The notes: generated from the letters alone by a model not told the origin. Positions 1-6,252 are shown, counted from the first letter of the stretch. The stretch: 17,267 bases of DNA from an uncultured Acetatifactor sp. (GCA_910586775.1 CAJUJN010000086.1:1-17267), one strand, 5' to 3'. A program made the numbers and translations.

Positions 1-920
1 GCCTCCATGTGTGATTTTGATACGCTGGACAATCCTTCTGAAACGCACACCTCCGACTCCAGAGTACCGTCACCTTCCACGGCATTGCCACTACTCTTGT
101 CCGGCAGACTGATTTTAATGTTCAAACTCATTGCAACCTCCTCCTTATCAATCAGGACATCCGAGATCTGAAACATGGTAGACAGATAATTCTGCAGGTA
201 AATGACGCTGCCCTTCGTGCCTGGAAATGCCATCAGCGATATATGGCCCTGCCTTTCAAATTTTTTCAGCACCCGGCCCACAGTAGCCTTGGAGATTCCC
301 CAGCGCCCGGCCAGCTCACCGTAATTCACCAGCGGGCTGCCCGTGCCGTTGCGCAGGTAGACCACGGGGCCTGCCTCCGATCCCTGCACCTGCCCGTCGT
401 TATAGACGGTAGACAGCCACAGGTCCAGCAGAATGTCCATCTCAGAGCACCGTCCGGCGCCCACCATCTCCGTTGCCACCGTGAACGGCATAAAGAAAAA
501 GCCTGTGTCCTTCTGGCATGGGCAGTTGTAATCCAGCACCGTGTTGTGCTTTTTCCAGTCCCGGATCTTATACTTGACCACCTTTCCCCTCCCTAGGGGC
601 AGGTACGAGATCAGGTTCCTTTTCTGCAGCCCGTCCAATATGTCAAGCGCCTGGTGCTGGAAATGTGTGCGGAACCATCCAGCCAGCTCCTTTACGGTGC
701 AGATCCACTCACCGGGATAGATCGTGTAGCTAATCCCGTCTATGCGGCGGTAGGATGTACGGAAGTTTGCATAACTGCAAAGCACCGTAAAGTAAAAAAG
801 ACCAGAGCCCCCGCCTGTGCGAATGCCCTGGTCTGTGATCAGTGACTGGACGAACTGCCTGTAAATGCGACAGCGTGGATAGTCCACCACCTGTTTGATT
901 TGTAATTGGTATTCTGACAT
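1..920 (-). CDS. Element-encoded protein with two winged-helix segments, partial (C-terminus outside window)
   Basis: The frame is open for 306 codons from ATG at 920 to the window edge, starting MSEYQLQIKQVVDYPR. AAGGAG (935-930) lies 9 bases before the ATG, which fixes the start. I read two winged-helix-like segments: residues about 65-118 (EWICTVKELAGWF, ending in a basic wing GRGKVVKYKI) and about 197-243 (YGELAGRWGISKATVGRVLKK, with wing TKGSVIYLQ). There is a conserved-looking middle with CPCQKDTGFFFMP. A tail from about residue 262 is Ser/Glu-rich and probably disordered. Similar proteins are widespread on mobile elements of Lachnospiraceae in my recollection. Two winged helices would suit a replication initiator or a transcription regulator, but I cannot tell which and assign no function. 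Third-position GC looks higher than in spmA/spmB. Confidence 0.8.
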   Translation of the reverse strand, partial: MSEYQLQIKQVVDYPRCRIYRQFVQSLITDQGIRTGGGSGLFYFTVLCSYANFRTSYRRIDGISYTIYPGEWICTVKELAGWFRTHFQHQALDILDGLQKRNLISYLPLGRGKVVKYKIRDWKKHNTVLDYNCPCQKDTGFFFMPFTVATEMVGAGRCSEMDILLDLWLSTVYNDGQVQGSEAGPVVYLRNGTGSPLVNYGELAGRWGISKATVGRVLKKFERQGHISLMAFPGTKGSVIYLQNYLSTMFQISDVLIDKEEVAMSLNIKISLPDKSSGNAVEGDGTLESEVCVSEGLSSVSKSHME

Positions 921-953
921 ATTCTGTTTCTCCTTCCCACTTAAGCAAAGAAA

Positions 954-991
954 GAGAGCCTTCCATGCAATCAATCACAGAAAGCCTCTCT
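954..991 (-). promoter_or_regulatory. Hairpin in the leader of the element gene, terminator-like
   Basis: The arms GAGAG (954-958) and CTCTC (986-990) pair, and CTTC pairs with GAAAG with one bulge, around a loop of about 17 bases. On the minus strand the stem is followed by CTTTCTTTG before the ribosome site at 935-930. Lying between the candidate promoter and the start codon, it could act as an attenuator or simply shape the leader. The U-run is interrupted, so a strong terminator is unlikely. Confidence 0.3.
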
Positions 992-1009
992 CTCAATTTA
1001 CAGCGCCGT

Positions 1010-1038
1010 ATCGTAACCATCCTTTCTTTGTTAATCAA
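1010..1038 (-). promoter_or_regulatory. Candidate sigma-A promoter for the element gene
   Basis: On the minus strand TTGATT (1038-1033) is followed after 17 bases by TACGAT (1015-1010). Both hexamers match the housekeeping consensus at four or more positions with ideal spacing. A start near 1003 would give a leader of about 80 bases before the ATG at 920. Inferred from sequence only. Confidence 0.35.
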
Positions 1039-1072
1039 TGCGCATATTTACTGTTTAACTGCCATGGCTCTT

Positions 1073-1588
1073 TCAAGACTGCCGATCCAGAACAACCGGC
1101 GAAAGTGTACAAAGCGGGCACACCCGCTTGATAAGGACAAACTCCAAATCCTGTCTTTGCAGGTATTCTTCGTTTCCCCTTAATATTAGCATAGTGTCCG
1201 TACAGCTCATAAGTATAGAAGTCAGCATCCCCGCATAGGAATCCGGCCCGGAAGTACGAAAAATGTCCAGGACCAACCCTGTGGCGGCAGAAGATGAGAA
1301 CAGTTTCACAACTAAAAGCGGCAACAGCTGGGCAGGCAGGCCCACCACGGCGGCAGCCGGTCCCAGCAATGTCCCCAGCATCTCAAAGAAACCGGAGGCC
1401 CGCAGCATTCCCACGGCCACCAACAGGCCGATGAGAGTTGGCACGATGTCCACCACAATCTTCAGACCATCCTTTGCTCCCTTCAGAAAGGTTTCATAGA
1501 CTTTTACCTTGGACACAAATCCGTAGCCCACAATGAAAAAAATTAGAATAGGGATAACAATATCCGAAAGATGTGCCAGCGCGTTCAT
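1073..1588 (-). pseudogene. spmB: Spore maturation protein SpmB, 3' part replaced by mobile element DNA
   Basis: SpmB is a membrane protein needed, with SpmA, for core dehydration and heat resistance of spores. The start is ATG at 1588, sharing ATGA with the spmA stop and preceded by GGAGGG; the longer upstream open frame lies inside spmA and is not used. Residues 1-133 are typical of the family: hydrophobic helices at about 8-25 and 45-65, then LLVVKLFSSSAATGL, the GPDSYAGMLTSILMS segment and CTDTM. Family members continue with a Tyr-rich YFxxVxI motif and a last membrane helix, about 40 more residues. Here the frame switches at about 1190 to an unrelated 38-residue tail ending in VVLDRQS. 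The final helix is missing, so the product as encoded is probably not functional. Whether the remainder lies beyond the element cannot be seen. Confidence 0.85.
1112..1129. repeat. Perfect 7-bp inverted repeat near the element end
   Basis: AAGCGGG, a 4-base spacer CACA and CCCGCTT form a perfect hairpin about 60 bp inside the element junction. It also encodes part of the foreign tail of the broken SpmB frame. Position and symmetry suit a recombination-accessory or protein-binding site. A weak terminator for spmB read-through is an alternative, but no U-run follows on the minus strand. Confidence 0.45.
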
Positions 1589-2274
1589 ACCGCTTTCCCT
1601 CCCCTTTCCTTGATCTTGCAGTACACAATCGCCACCAGGGTACTCACCAGAGTGGCCGCTATGGCGGGTACAATGATAGCTGTGGGGTTCGCGCTGCCAT
1701 ACTGGCTGCGATAGGCGATCATGTTCACCGGAATCAGCTGCAGAGAAGAAATGTTGAGAATCAGAAAGATGCACATCTCATTGCTGGCCCGTCTGCCGCC
1801 GCTTTTTTTATATCCGCCGTCATATGTCTCCATTTTTCTGTGTCCCGGTTCCCCTTCCAGGGCTCCCCCACTTTCTGCCTCCAGATACTCCGGGTTCCCC
1901 CGTTGGGCCTCCAGCTTCGCCAGCTCCTCCATGGCTTTCAGCCCGGCCGGGGTACAGGCCCAGCCCAGCCCCAGGACGTTTGCAATGATATTGGTTGCTA
2001 TGTACCCTTCTGCCGGATGCCCCTTCGGTATCCGGGGAAACATAAATTTCAGGAACGGCATAATTCCCCTTGTCAGCTTCTGCACCAACCCCGCCTTCTG
2101 CGCAATCTCCATCAATCCCATCCACAAAGCCACAACCCCTGCCATGGTAATACACAGTGAGACCGCCTCCCCCGCACTGTCCAGTGCCGCGTCCGTCACA
2201 TCACTCATATTTCCCGAAACCGCCCCGTAAATTACTGCCAACAGTATCATGGCCGCCCATATAAAGTTTAACAT
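1585..2274 (-). CDS. spmA: Spore maturation protein SpmA
   Basis: This 229-residue membrane protein of the nucleoside-recognition/Gate domain family acts with SpmB in spore core dehydration. Visible are an N-terminal helix (MLNFIWAAMILLAVIYGAVSG), the conserved stretch VVALWMGLMEIAQKAGLV, PRIPKGHPAEGYIATN with IIANVLGLGWACTPAGLKAM, and C-terminal NISSLQLIPVNMIAYRSQYG plus a last helix. It is about 30 residues longer than the Bacillus subtilis protein (196). The extra length is a hydrophilic loop at about residues 120-163, rich in Glu, Gly and Lys. The start at 2274 is preceded by AGG at modest spacing. The stop overlaps the spmB start by ATGA, so the two genes form a coupled operon. In many relatives a D-Ala-D-Ala carboxypeptidase gene precedes spmA; here it does not. 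The gene looks intact. Confidence 0.93.
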   Translation of the reverse strand: MLNFIWAAMILLAVIYGAVSGNMSDVTDAALDSAGEAVSLCITMAGVVALWMGLMEIAQKAGLVQKLTRGIMPFLKFMFPRIPKGHPAEGYIATNIIANVLGLGWACTPAGLKAMEELAKLEAQRGNPEYLEAESGGALEGEPGHRKMETYDGGYKKSGGRRASNEMCIFLILNISSLQLIPVNMIAYRSQYGSANPTAIIVPAIAATLVSTLVAIVYCKIKERGGKAV

Positions 2275-2302
2275 TGGTTTTACCTGTAATAGTTGTCACT
2301 CT

Positions 2303-2331
2303 ATCTTATGAGATAAAATTACCTTCAATGC
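2303..2331 (-). promoter_or_regulatory. Possible sigma-E-type promoter of spmAB
   Basis: On the minus strand GCATTGA (2331-2325) is followed after 14 bases by CATAAGAT (2310-2303). The latter resembles the CATACAAT-type -10 of mother-cell sigma factors in 6 of 8 positions; the -35 matches only partly. The implied start would be about 20 bases before the spmA ATG. In Bacillus spmAB are transcribed in the mother cell, which agrees. This is a weak, eye-read call. Confidence 0.28.
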
Positions 2332-2379
2332 CAATTCCTGCCCCTTAAATTCCCCTGAAAAAATCAGATAAATACAAAT

Positions 2380-2420
2380 CAGAAAATACCCTGCAACCGG
2401 CAATTATGCCAGTTACAGGG
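2380..2420 (-). terminator. Rho-independent terminator upstream of spmA
   Basis: On the minus strand CCCTGTAACTGGC pairs with GCCGGTTGCAGGG over 13 positions (two G-U pairs) around a 6-base loop, followed by TATTTTCT. On the plus strand the two wobble pairs become mismatches and no U-run follows, so it works leftward. It would end the transcript of the coat gene at 2615-2869, about 200 bases past its stop, and insulate spmAB. Confidence 0.7.
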
Positions 2421-2490
2421 TCATACTCAACCTGCTCTAAAAAAACAAACGCTTAACCGTTCATCCGCAATTTGCTGACTTGACAGTCAT

Positions 2491-2551
2491 CTTGGTTTAA
2501 AAAGCTGAATATTATACCTGTAAGTTCGGAAATAGCAGCTTTTCAACCAAG
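2491..2551. repeat. Imperfect inverted repeat, 15 paired bases, 28-base loop
   Basis: The left arm CTTGGTTTAAAAAGCTG (2491-2507) pairs with the right arm CAGCTTTTCAACCAAG (2536-2551) except for a small 2/1 internal loop. No U-run follows on either strand, so it is not an ordinary terminator. The loop includes CTGTAAGTTCGG, which can also pair with 2609-2620 around the coat gene stop codon. Confidence 0.6.
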
Positions 2552-2614
2552 TCTGGAAAGGAATCGAAAATCATTTTACAGCTTTGTCAGCCGCATGAAA
2601 AATTTCTGTCGGAC

Positions 2615-2869
2615 TTACAGCGTCCCCTGAGTAAATAATCCCTTCACATGGGCAACCTCTTCCTCCGTTGCCTTGCTGGCCGGAACATAATATGATTTCT
2701 CTCTGGCCAGCTGGTACAGCTCTTCCTGAGACTGCTCACAGGCATTACGAATCTGCTTCAAAGTCTGTTTCAATTCCTTATTTTCGGATTGTGCAATCAT
2801 ACCCGCATAACGGGTCAGTTCACCATTGATACCGGCAAGGGTATCTGCTACCATTGTCTTTTCCTGCAT
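2615..2869 (-). CDS. CotF-family spore coat protein, small (84 aa)
   Basis: This short helical protein matches the CotF-type coat pattern: DTLAGINGELTRYAGMIAQS, then LKQTLKQIRNACEQSQEELY, then the aromatic-rich YQLAREKSYYVPASKATEEEV. Two amphipathic helices and a Tyr/Pro segment near residues 60-67 are typical. I choose ATG at 2869 over the ATG at 2875 because AGAGG lies 9 bases before 2869 and only 3 before 2875. The family is associated with the outer layers of the spore, and expression late in the mother cell is expected from the family, not shown by a clear promoter here. The next gene upstream is an even smaller CotF-like protein. A terminator lies about 200 bases past its stop. There are no membrane segments or signal peptide. 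Confidence 0.82.
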   Translation of the reverse strand: MQEKTMVADTLAGINGELTRYAGMIAQSENKELKQTLKQIRNACEQSQEELYQLAREKSYYVPASKATEEEVAHVKGLFTQGTL

Positions 2870-2983
2870 CTTCATTTACCTCTCATTCTGAAATTAACCG
2901 GAACTGTCGCTGTTTTAACGACCTTTTCCTGCCATCACACTACAGGCTTACTCATTACAATATTTTCTGCCTTCCTTTTGTCT

Positions 2984-3020
2984 GAAAAACACTTACCGGA
3001 AACTGTTTTACTTCCGGTAA
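2984..3020 (-). terminator. Rho-independent terminator between the two coat genes
   Basis: TTACCGGAA (2993-3001) and TTCCGGTAA (3012-3020) form a perfect 9-bp stem with a 10-base loop. On the minus strand it is followed by GTGTTTTTC. It lies about 80 bases past the stop of the coat gene at 3098-3283, so the two coat genes probably have separate transcripts or limited read-through. Confidence 0.75.
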
Positions 3021-3097
3021 AAGCCATGTCATTTTCCATAAGTCTCCTTACAGGAACACCTAAGACGCAACGCACTTCTTGCTGCTTAACTCATAAT

Positions 3098-3283
3098 TCA
3101 GCCCAGGAACTTCATAAGCTGCTGCTTATTGTCCATGGCCGATTTGGCACCTTTCTCAAAAAACTGTTTGATCTGCGGGTCTTTGGCCTCCTGTGCATAT
3201 GCCTGCATCTTGCAATGGGTTGTATCAAATCCGCCGATCAGGTGACGAAGATTCTGTAAATCAAGTTCTGAAATATTGCTCAT
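3098..3283 (-). CDS. Very small CotF-like spore coat protein (61 aa)
   Basis: The protein reads SELDLQNLRHLIGGFDTTH, then KMQAYAQEAKDPQIKQFFEK, then SAMDNKQQLMKFL: two amphipathic helices with the heptad spacing of the CotF / ferritin-like coat family. I choose ATG at 3283 rather than 3289: AGGAGG (3296-3291) lies 7 bases before 3283 but only 1 base before 3289. It resembles the N-terminal half of longer CotF proteins, while the neighbour at 2615-2869 resembles the other half. Known biology: Bacillus CotF is made as one precursor and cut into about 5- and 8-kDa pieces. The pair here would reach a similar state with separate genes, which is inference. A stem-loop sits in the leader and a perfect terminator follows. 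Confidence 0.75.
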   Translation of the reverse strand: MSNISELDLQNLRHLIGGFDTTHCKMQAYAQEAKDPQIKQFFEKGAKSAMDNKQQLMKFLG

Positions 3284-3310
3284 GTTCATACCTCCTGTTT
3301 TTCATGGCAA

Positions 3311-3337
3311 TAGAAAGTCCGTAAATCGAACTTTCTA
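3311..3337. promoter_or_regulatory. Perfect 8-bp stem-loop in the leader of the small coat gene
   Basis: TAGAAAGT (3311-3318) and ACTTTCTA (3330-3337) pair perfectly around an 11-base loop, 15-40 bases before the ribosome site at 3296-3291. It could stabilise the mRNA or be an operator. I found no convincing sporulation promoter in the 180 bases between it and the insertion sequence. Confidence 0.35.
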
Positions 3338-3519
3338 TCATGCAACTACGAGGTTATTATTTGCTTACGGAGAAAAATATATACTGATGTCCTTTAGAAA
3401 AAAAGAATCAAACATAGATAAAATCATTGAAAAATACTGGATTCACTGTTTATTTTTACCATTGCAGGCTCATAAGCGCATTCATTCCTGCCAATAGAAG
3501 CACCACTCCGTGAATATAA

Positions 3520-3553
3520 GGAACTGTAGAAAAATTATCGCTTAAAGTTTAAA
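3520..3553 (+). repeat. IS terminal inverted repeat, transposase 3' end side
   Basis: It begins GGAACTGTAGAAAAATTATC and continues to 3553. It overlaps the last codons and the stop of the transposase, so the protein end is encoded inside the repeat. Confidence 0.88.
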
Positions 3554-4762
3554 GCCTTTTATGATGTATGCCCATCCATGATGTGGACCTGTGTATTCAA
3601 TGTCAATTTCATCAATGCTTTCATCAGTCACCTTGATGCCCGTTTCATAAACATTTTTATCAAGCATACATGTAACAGACAGTCCATTCCCAGTAGTTGT
3701 AGACTGAATCAGGTTCACTACGGTCTGCACATCAACCAGCGGTTTGCCCTGCCAGTGTTTTGAGATGTAACAGAAGAGCCGGTGTTCAACCTTATTATAT
3801 TTAGATGTCCCTGGCGGATAATGGATGACTTCTATTTCCTTATCGATTTCTTCAGCCAATTCTGCCAGCGCAAGCTTCCACAGCCTGTTCCGGCTTCCAT
3901 TGCTTCCGCCGCAGTCACAGGTGACCACAATCCTGTCGGCATACCAGAAGTTTTCCTTGCCTACTGTGTACCACCAGCGGCGGATGCTTTCTACTGAAAA
4001 CAGGCCTGTGTCAGCGCTTGTTCCCAGGTTTACAAATGCAGCATTGTTATTCAGGACGTATATCCCATAAGGGGCAACTTTCCCAAGCTCCGGGATAAAG
4101 AAATCATGGTCGGACACCATGCGCGGCTGTTTTGAGGCCCGATACTCCGTACCATCATTTTTGAAGTTGCCGATATTCTCTTTTTTCTTTGTATCAACAG
4201 AAATGACGGGAATGCCATCCCTCAGGGACTTATCTGTTTCTGAATGGATGAACTCAAACTGCACGCCCCTGTCAGGATCCGGATCACCGACCTGTTCCAT
4301 TTTGCGGTTTTTCTGGCGGCTGTAACCAAGGTCCCGAACAATCCGCTGTACTGTACTCTTTTCAATGAGGATGCCCTTATCGGACAGTACCTTTGTAATT
4401 TTTCGCAGGCTGCATGACATCCATTTGCCACCTTCAGGCGAACCGTAAGTTTCATCGTCGAGGATTTCCTGTATGAGGTTTACGATATCCGGATATATCT
4501 CTTCTACTGGTTTGCGTCCTGCCCCTGCACAGCGAACATGCCCGTCATCAGCTGCCTCCTGTGAAGAAAGTTCGGCAATTGCTCTGCGTATTGTTGAGAT
4601 TGCTACTCCCGTGCGCTGGCTGAGGACGCTTATGGAACCATATCCGAACCGGACAGCTGTTTCGGCAAGAAAAAGCCGACGTTCCCGTTCGTTCATAACA
4701 TCACGGATCCGGTTGAAAGCATCTGCATATATGTTAAGTTTATTGAGGACTTCGATTGTCAT
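3542..4762 (-). CDS. ISAzo13-family DDE transposase
   Basis: The protein of 406 residues cuts and joins the IS ends. An N-terminal helix-turn-helix (SISVLSQRTGVAISTIRRAI) and the basic segment GRKPVEEIYPDIV precede the RNase-H-like catalytic core. The acidic residues can be placed: D in PVISVDTKKKENIGNFK, D in VVTCDCGGSNGSRNRLWKL, and E in PPGTSKYNKVEHRLF. The YGIYVLNNNAAFVNLG and SIRRWWYTVG blocks are also family hallmarks. I take ATG at 4762, with TGAGG 10 bases upstream, over an in-frame GTG at 4777 that overlaps that ribosome site. No stop or frameshift is visible, so the element may still be active. The stop codon lies within the terminal inverted repeat. Confidence 0.95.
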   Translation of the reverse strand: MTIEVLNKLNIYADAFNRIRDVMNERERRLFLAETAVRFGYGSISVLSQRTGVAISTIRRAIAELSSQEAADDGHVRCAGAGRKPVEEIYPDIVNLIQEILDDETYGSPEGGKWMSCSLRKITKVLSDKGILIEKSTVQRIVRDLGYSRQKNRKMEQVGDPDPDRGVQFEFIHSETDKSLRDGIPVISVDTKKKENIGNFKNDGTEYRASKQPRMVSDHDFFIPELGKVAPYGIYVLNNNAAFVNLGTSADTGLFSVESIRRWWYTVGKENFWYADRIVVTCDCGGSNGSRNRLWKLALAELAEEIDKEIEVIHYPPGTSKYNKVEHRLFCYISKHWQGKPLVDVQTVVNLIQSTTTGNGLSVTCMLDKNVYETGIKVTDESIDEIDIEYTGPHHGWAYIIKGFKL

Positions 4763-4808
4763 GTTGGCTAACCTCACATTTATAATATTTAACCAACTAT
4801 AACATATG

Positions 4809-4842
4809 TTTCAAATTTAAGCAATTATTTTTCTACAATTCC
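4809..4842 (-). repeat. IS terminal inverted repeat, transposase 5' end side
   Basis: Read on the minus strand from 4842 it begins GGAATTGTAGAAAAATAATT. Against the other end, mismatches fall at positions 5, 17, 20, 28 and 31 of 34. Confidence 0.88.
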
Positions 4843-4863
4843 TAAATCATATGGAGGCTCTCA

Positions 4864-5037
4864 TCAGAGCTGATGCCTCACAACTCTGTACTCGTCATCC
4901 CTCCGAAAATAAGGACATTCCCACTTACTTCCCGACAGGAAACGGTACATCTCGTCCTCATCCAGGCTCACCAGGCAGCTATAGCATTCGCAGTCTTCAT
5001 CATACACATAATTGACACACATGTCACAATTAGTCAT
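4864..5037 (-). CDS. Small Cys-rich protein, DUF6472-like (57 aa)
   Basis: The protein begins MTNCDMCVNYVYDEDCEC and has five more Cys or aromatic landmarks: CYSCLVSLDEDEMYRFL, then WECPYFRRDDEYRVV. The CxxC, CxCxxC and late C pattern suggests a metal-binding (zinc or iron-sulfur) mini-domain. I recognise it as the DUF6472 type found beside rsmI in Lachnospiraceae; its function is unknown. ATG at 5037 is preceded by AGGAGA at 9-10 bases, better than the longer frame that starts at 5079 in the spacer. It lies 83 bases after the rsmI stop in the same direction and is probably co-transcribed. An insertion sequence begins 22 bases past its stop, so its original terminator may be displaced. Confidence 0.75.
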   Translation of the reverse strand: MTNCDMCVNYVYDEDCECYSCLVSLDEDEMYRFLSGSKWECPYFRRDDEYRVVRHQL

Positions 5038-5120
5038 TTCTCGTTCTCCTGTTCCGGTTTCCGCTCTGTATCTGTCCACTCAGTACACGGCACAACAGAG
5101 CAATGTCCGCCCCTATCCGT

Positions 5121-5960
5121 CTACTTATGCAGATACGCATAAATCTCCCGCTTCCCCACACCTCTGTCCCTGGCAACCTGCTTCATCGCCGCTTTGCTGT
5201 CCATTCCCTGCCCTTCATAATAAGCCATATGCTCCTCGATAGTCATGGCCTCCCAGGACGCAATTTCTTCCTGGCGCAGTTCCTGAAAACTTTTTCCCTC
5301 CAGCACCAGCACATACTCCCCTCTGGGCTCCTCCGTCCTGTAATATTCCAGCGCCTGCTCCAGGCTCGTAGGCATCACACTCTCAAATTTCTTCGTCAGT
5401 TCCCTGCACAGGGTAATCCGCCTGTTCCCCAGACAGCCATACAATTCCTCCAACGTTCCCACCAGATGATGCGGTGCCTCATAGAGAATCATGGTACGGC
5501 TCTCCCGCCCCAGCTCCTCCAGAACCATTCTCCGCTCTTTTTTTTCCGCTGGCAAAAAACCTTCAAAACAAAAACGCCTGGCAGACAACCCCGACAGCGT
5601 CAGAGCGGTAATACAGGCACAAGAACCGGGCAGACTGGTAACCGGCACATTATGTTCATGACACATACGCACCAGCACTTCCCCGGGGTCCGAAATTGCC
5701 GGCGTACCTGCATCCGTGATCAGAGCAATCTGCCTGCCCTCCAACAACTGGCCCACCATCTGCTCCGCCTTCTCTACCTTGTTATACTCGTGATAACTGG
5801 TCATAGGCGTATGAATGTCAAAATGATTCAGCAGCTTAATGCTGTTGCGTGTATCTTCAGCCGCAATTACGTCTACCATCCGCAGTGTCTCAATCACCCG
5901 CTGTGTCATATCCTGAAGATTTCCAATTGGTGTCGCGCACAAATATAAAGTACCTGCCAT
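5121..5960 (-). CDS. rsmI: 16S rRNA (cytidine(1402)-2'-O)-methyltransferase RsmI
   Basis: RsmI puts a 2'-O-methyl group on C1402 of 16S rRNA in the decoding centre, using S-adenosylmethionine. The 279-residue product has the full family set: GTLYLCATPIGNLQDMT at the N-terminus, AAEDTRNSIKLLNHF, ALITDAGTPAISDPGE, VTSLPGSCACITALTLSGL, FCFEGFLP and ILYEAPHHL, plus the C-terminal REIYAYLHK. ATG at 5960 (after GGAGAAAAT) gives the usual start MAGTLYLC; the frame extends 35 codons upstream to a TTG but that part has no family similarity. The order trmN6-rsmI is as in Bacillus yabB-yabC, without the small yazA gene. The 292 bases before it hold no credible gene. Confidence 0.96.
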   Translation of the reverse strand: MAGTLYLCATPIGNLQDMTQRVIETLRMVDVIAAEDTRNSIKLLNHFDIHTPMTSYHEYNKVEKAEQMVGQLLEGRQIALITDAGTPAISDPGEVLVRMCHEHNVPVTSLPGSCACITALTLSGLSARRFCFEGFLPAEKKERRMVLEELGRESRTMILYEAPHHLVGTLEELYGCLGNRRITLCRELTKKFESVMPTSLEQALEYYRTEEPRGEYVLVLEGKSFQELRQEEIASWEAMTIEEHMAYYEGQGMDSKAAMKQVARDRGVGKREIYAYLHK

Positions 5961-6252
5961 ATTTTCTCCTGTTTCCGCTTTTTCTGCCTTGTGACCTGCT
6001 TCTACCCGCCGCCATACATAATCCAGACAGCCGTTTTCCGTATGCCCTTCTAGCCTCCGCAACAACCACTTAACTCATTTCTCCTGCAAGCCGCCTTACA
6101 TATAAGTTATCTGCCACTTTCCCTTATATACATCAAACACTCCGAAACTGCCTTATAAATCTTCTGCACAACACATGCTGCCGAAAACATATCTTCACAA
6201 TTTCCCCAGCAAACAGCATACCATATCAAATCTGCGGCTTTACAAACCCGTT

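Larger units (their letters stand above)
1..1189 (-). mobile_element. Terminal part of an integrated element inserted in spmB
   Basis: SpmB similarity stops abruptly at about position 1190 and the DNA to the left belongs to something else. This segment holds a perfect hairpin near the junction, a promoter and hairpin leader, and a gene for a protein with two winged-helix segments that runs off the window. Such genes are common near the ends of integrative or conjugative elements in gut Firmicutes, as far as I recall the family. No recombinase is visible; it would be expected at the far end, outside the window. The exact boundary is uncertain by a few bases because the second junction and any repeated core sequence are not visible. 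The element class is not determined. An old deletion or rearrangement joining unrelated DNA to spmB is the main alternative. Confidence 0.65.
2275..2614. other. Gene-free 340-bp region between a coat gene and spmA
   Basis: I see no credible gene. From right to left it holds a 15-bp imperfect inverted repeat (2491-2551), an arm (2518-2529) that can alternatively pair with the end of the coat gene (2609-2620), a short inverted repeat TGACT/AGTCA near 2475-2488, a terminator at 2380-2420, and the possible spmA promoter. The run of paired elements suggests a structured transcript 3' end, but I recognise no known RNA family. Confidence 0.5.
3517..4845. mobile_element. Complete ISAzo13-family insertion sequence with TAA target duplication
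   Basis: The element proper spans 3520-4842 (1323 bp). Its ends are inverted repeats that match at 29 of 34 positions, both starting GGAA, then (C/T)TGTAGAAAAAT. The flanking TAA at 3517-3519 and 4843-4845 is a 3-bp direct repeat. Length, a single transposase gene, GGA ends and a short duplication all fit the ISAzo13 family as I know it. It lies between the DUF6472-like gene and the first coat gene and is oriented like its neighbours. Good inverted repeats, an intact transposase and a clean duplication point to a recent insertion. Confidence 0.9.

Noticed and set aside
730..1038. Minus-strand 102-codon frame at the element end
   Set aside because: It overlaps the start of the two-winged-helix gene out of frame, covers its promoter and leader, and has no ribosome site.
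1589..1774. N-terminal extension of SpmB (62 codons)
   Set aside because: It lies wholly inside spmA in another frame; the ATG at 1588 has a ribosome site and matches the family start.
4855..4885. Terminator after the DUF6472-like gene
   Set aside because: CATCAG/CTGATG and GAGGC/GCCTC can pair but the loop is too tight or bulged, and no U-run follows.
5961..6252. Gap between trmN6 and rsmI as a home for yazA
   Set aside because: I found no GIY-YIG-like frame; only a trivial AGGAG plus ATGAGTTAA and an extension of the rsmI frame without similarity.
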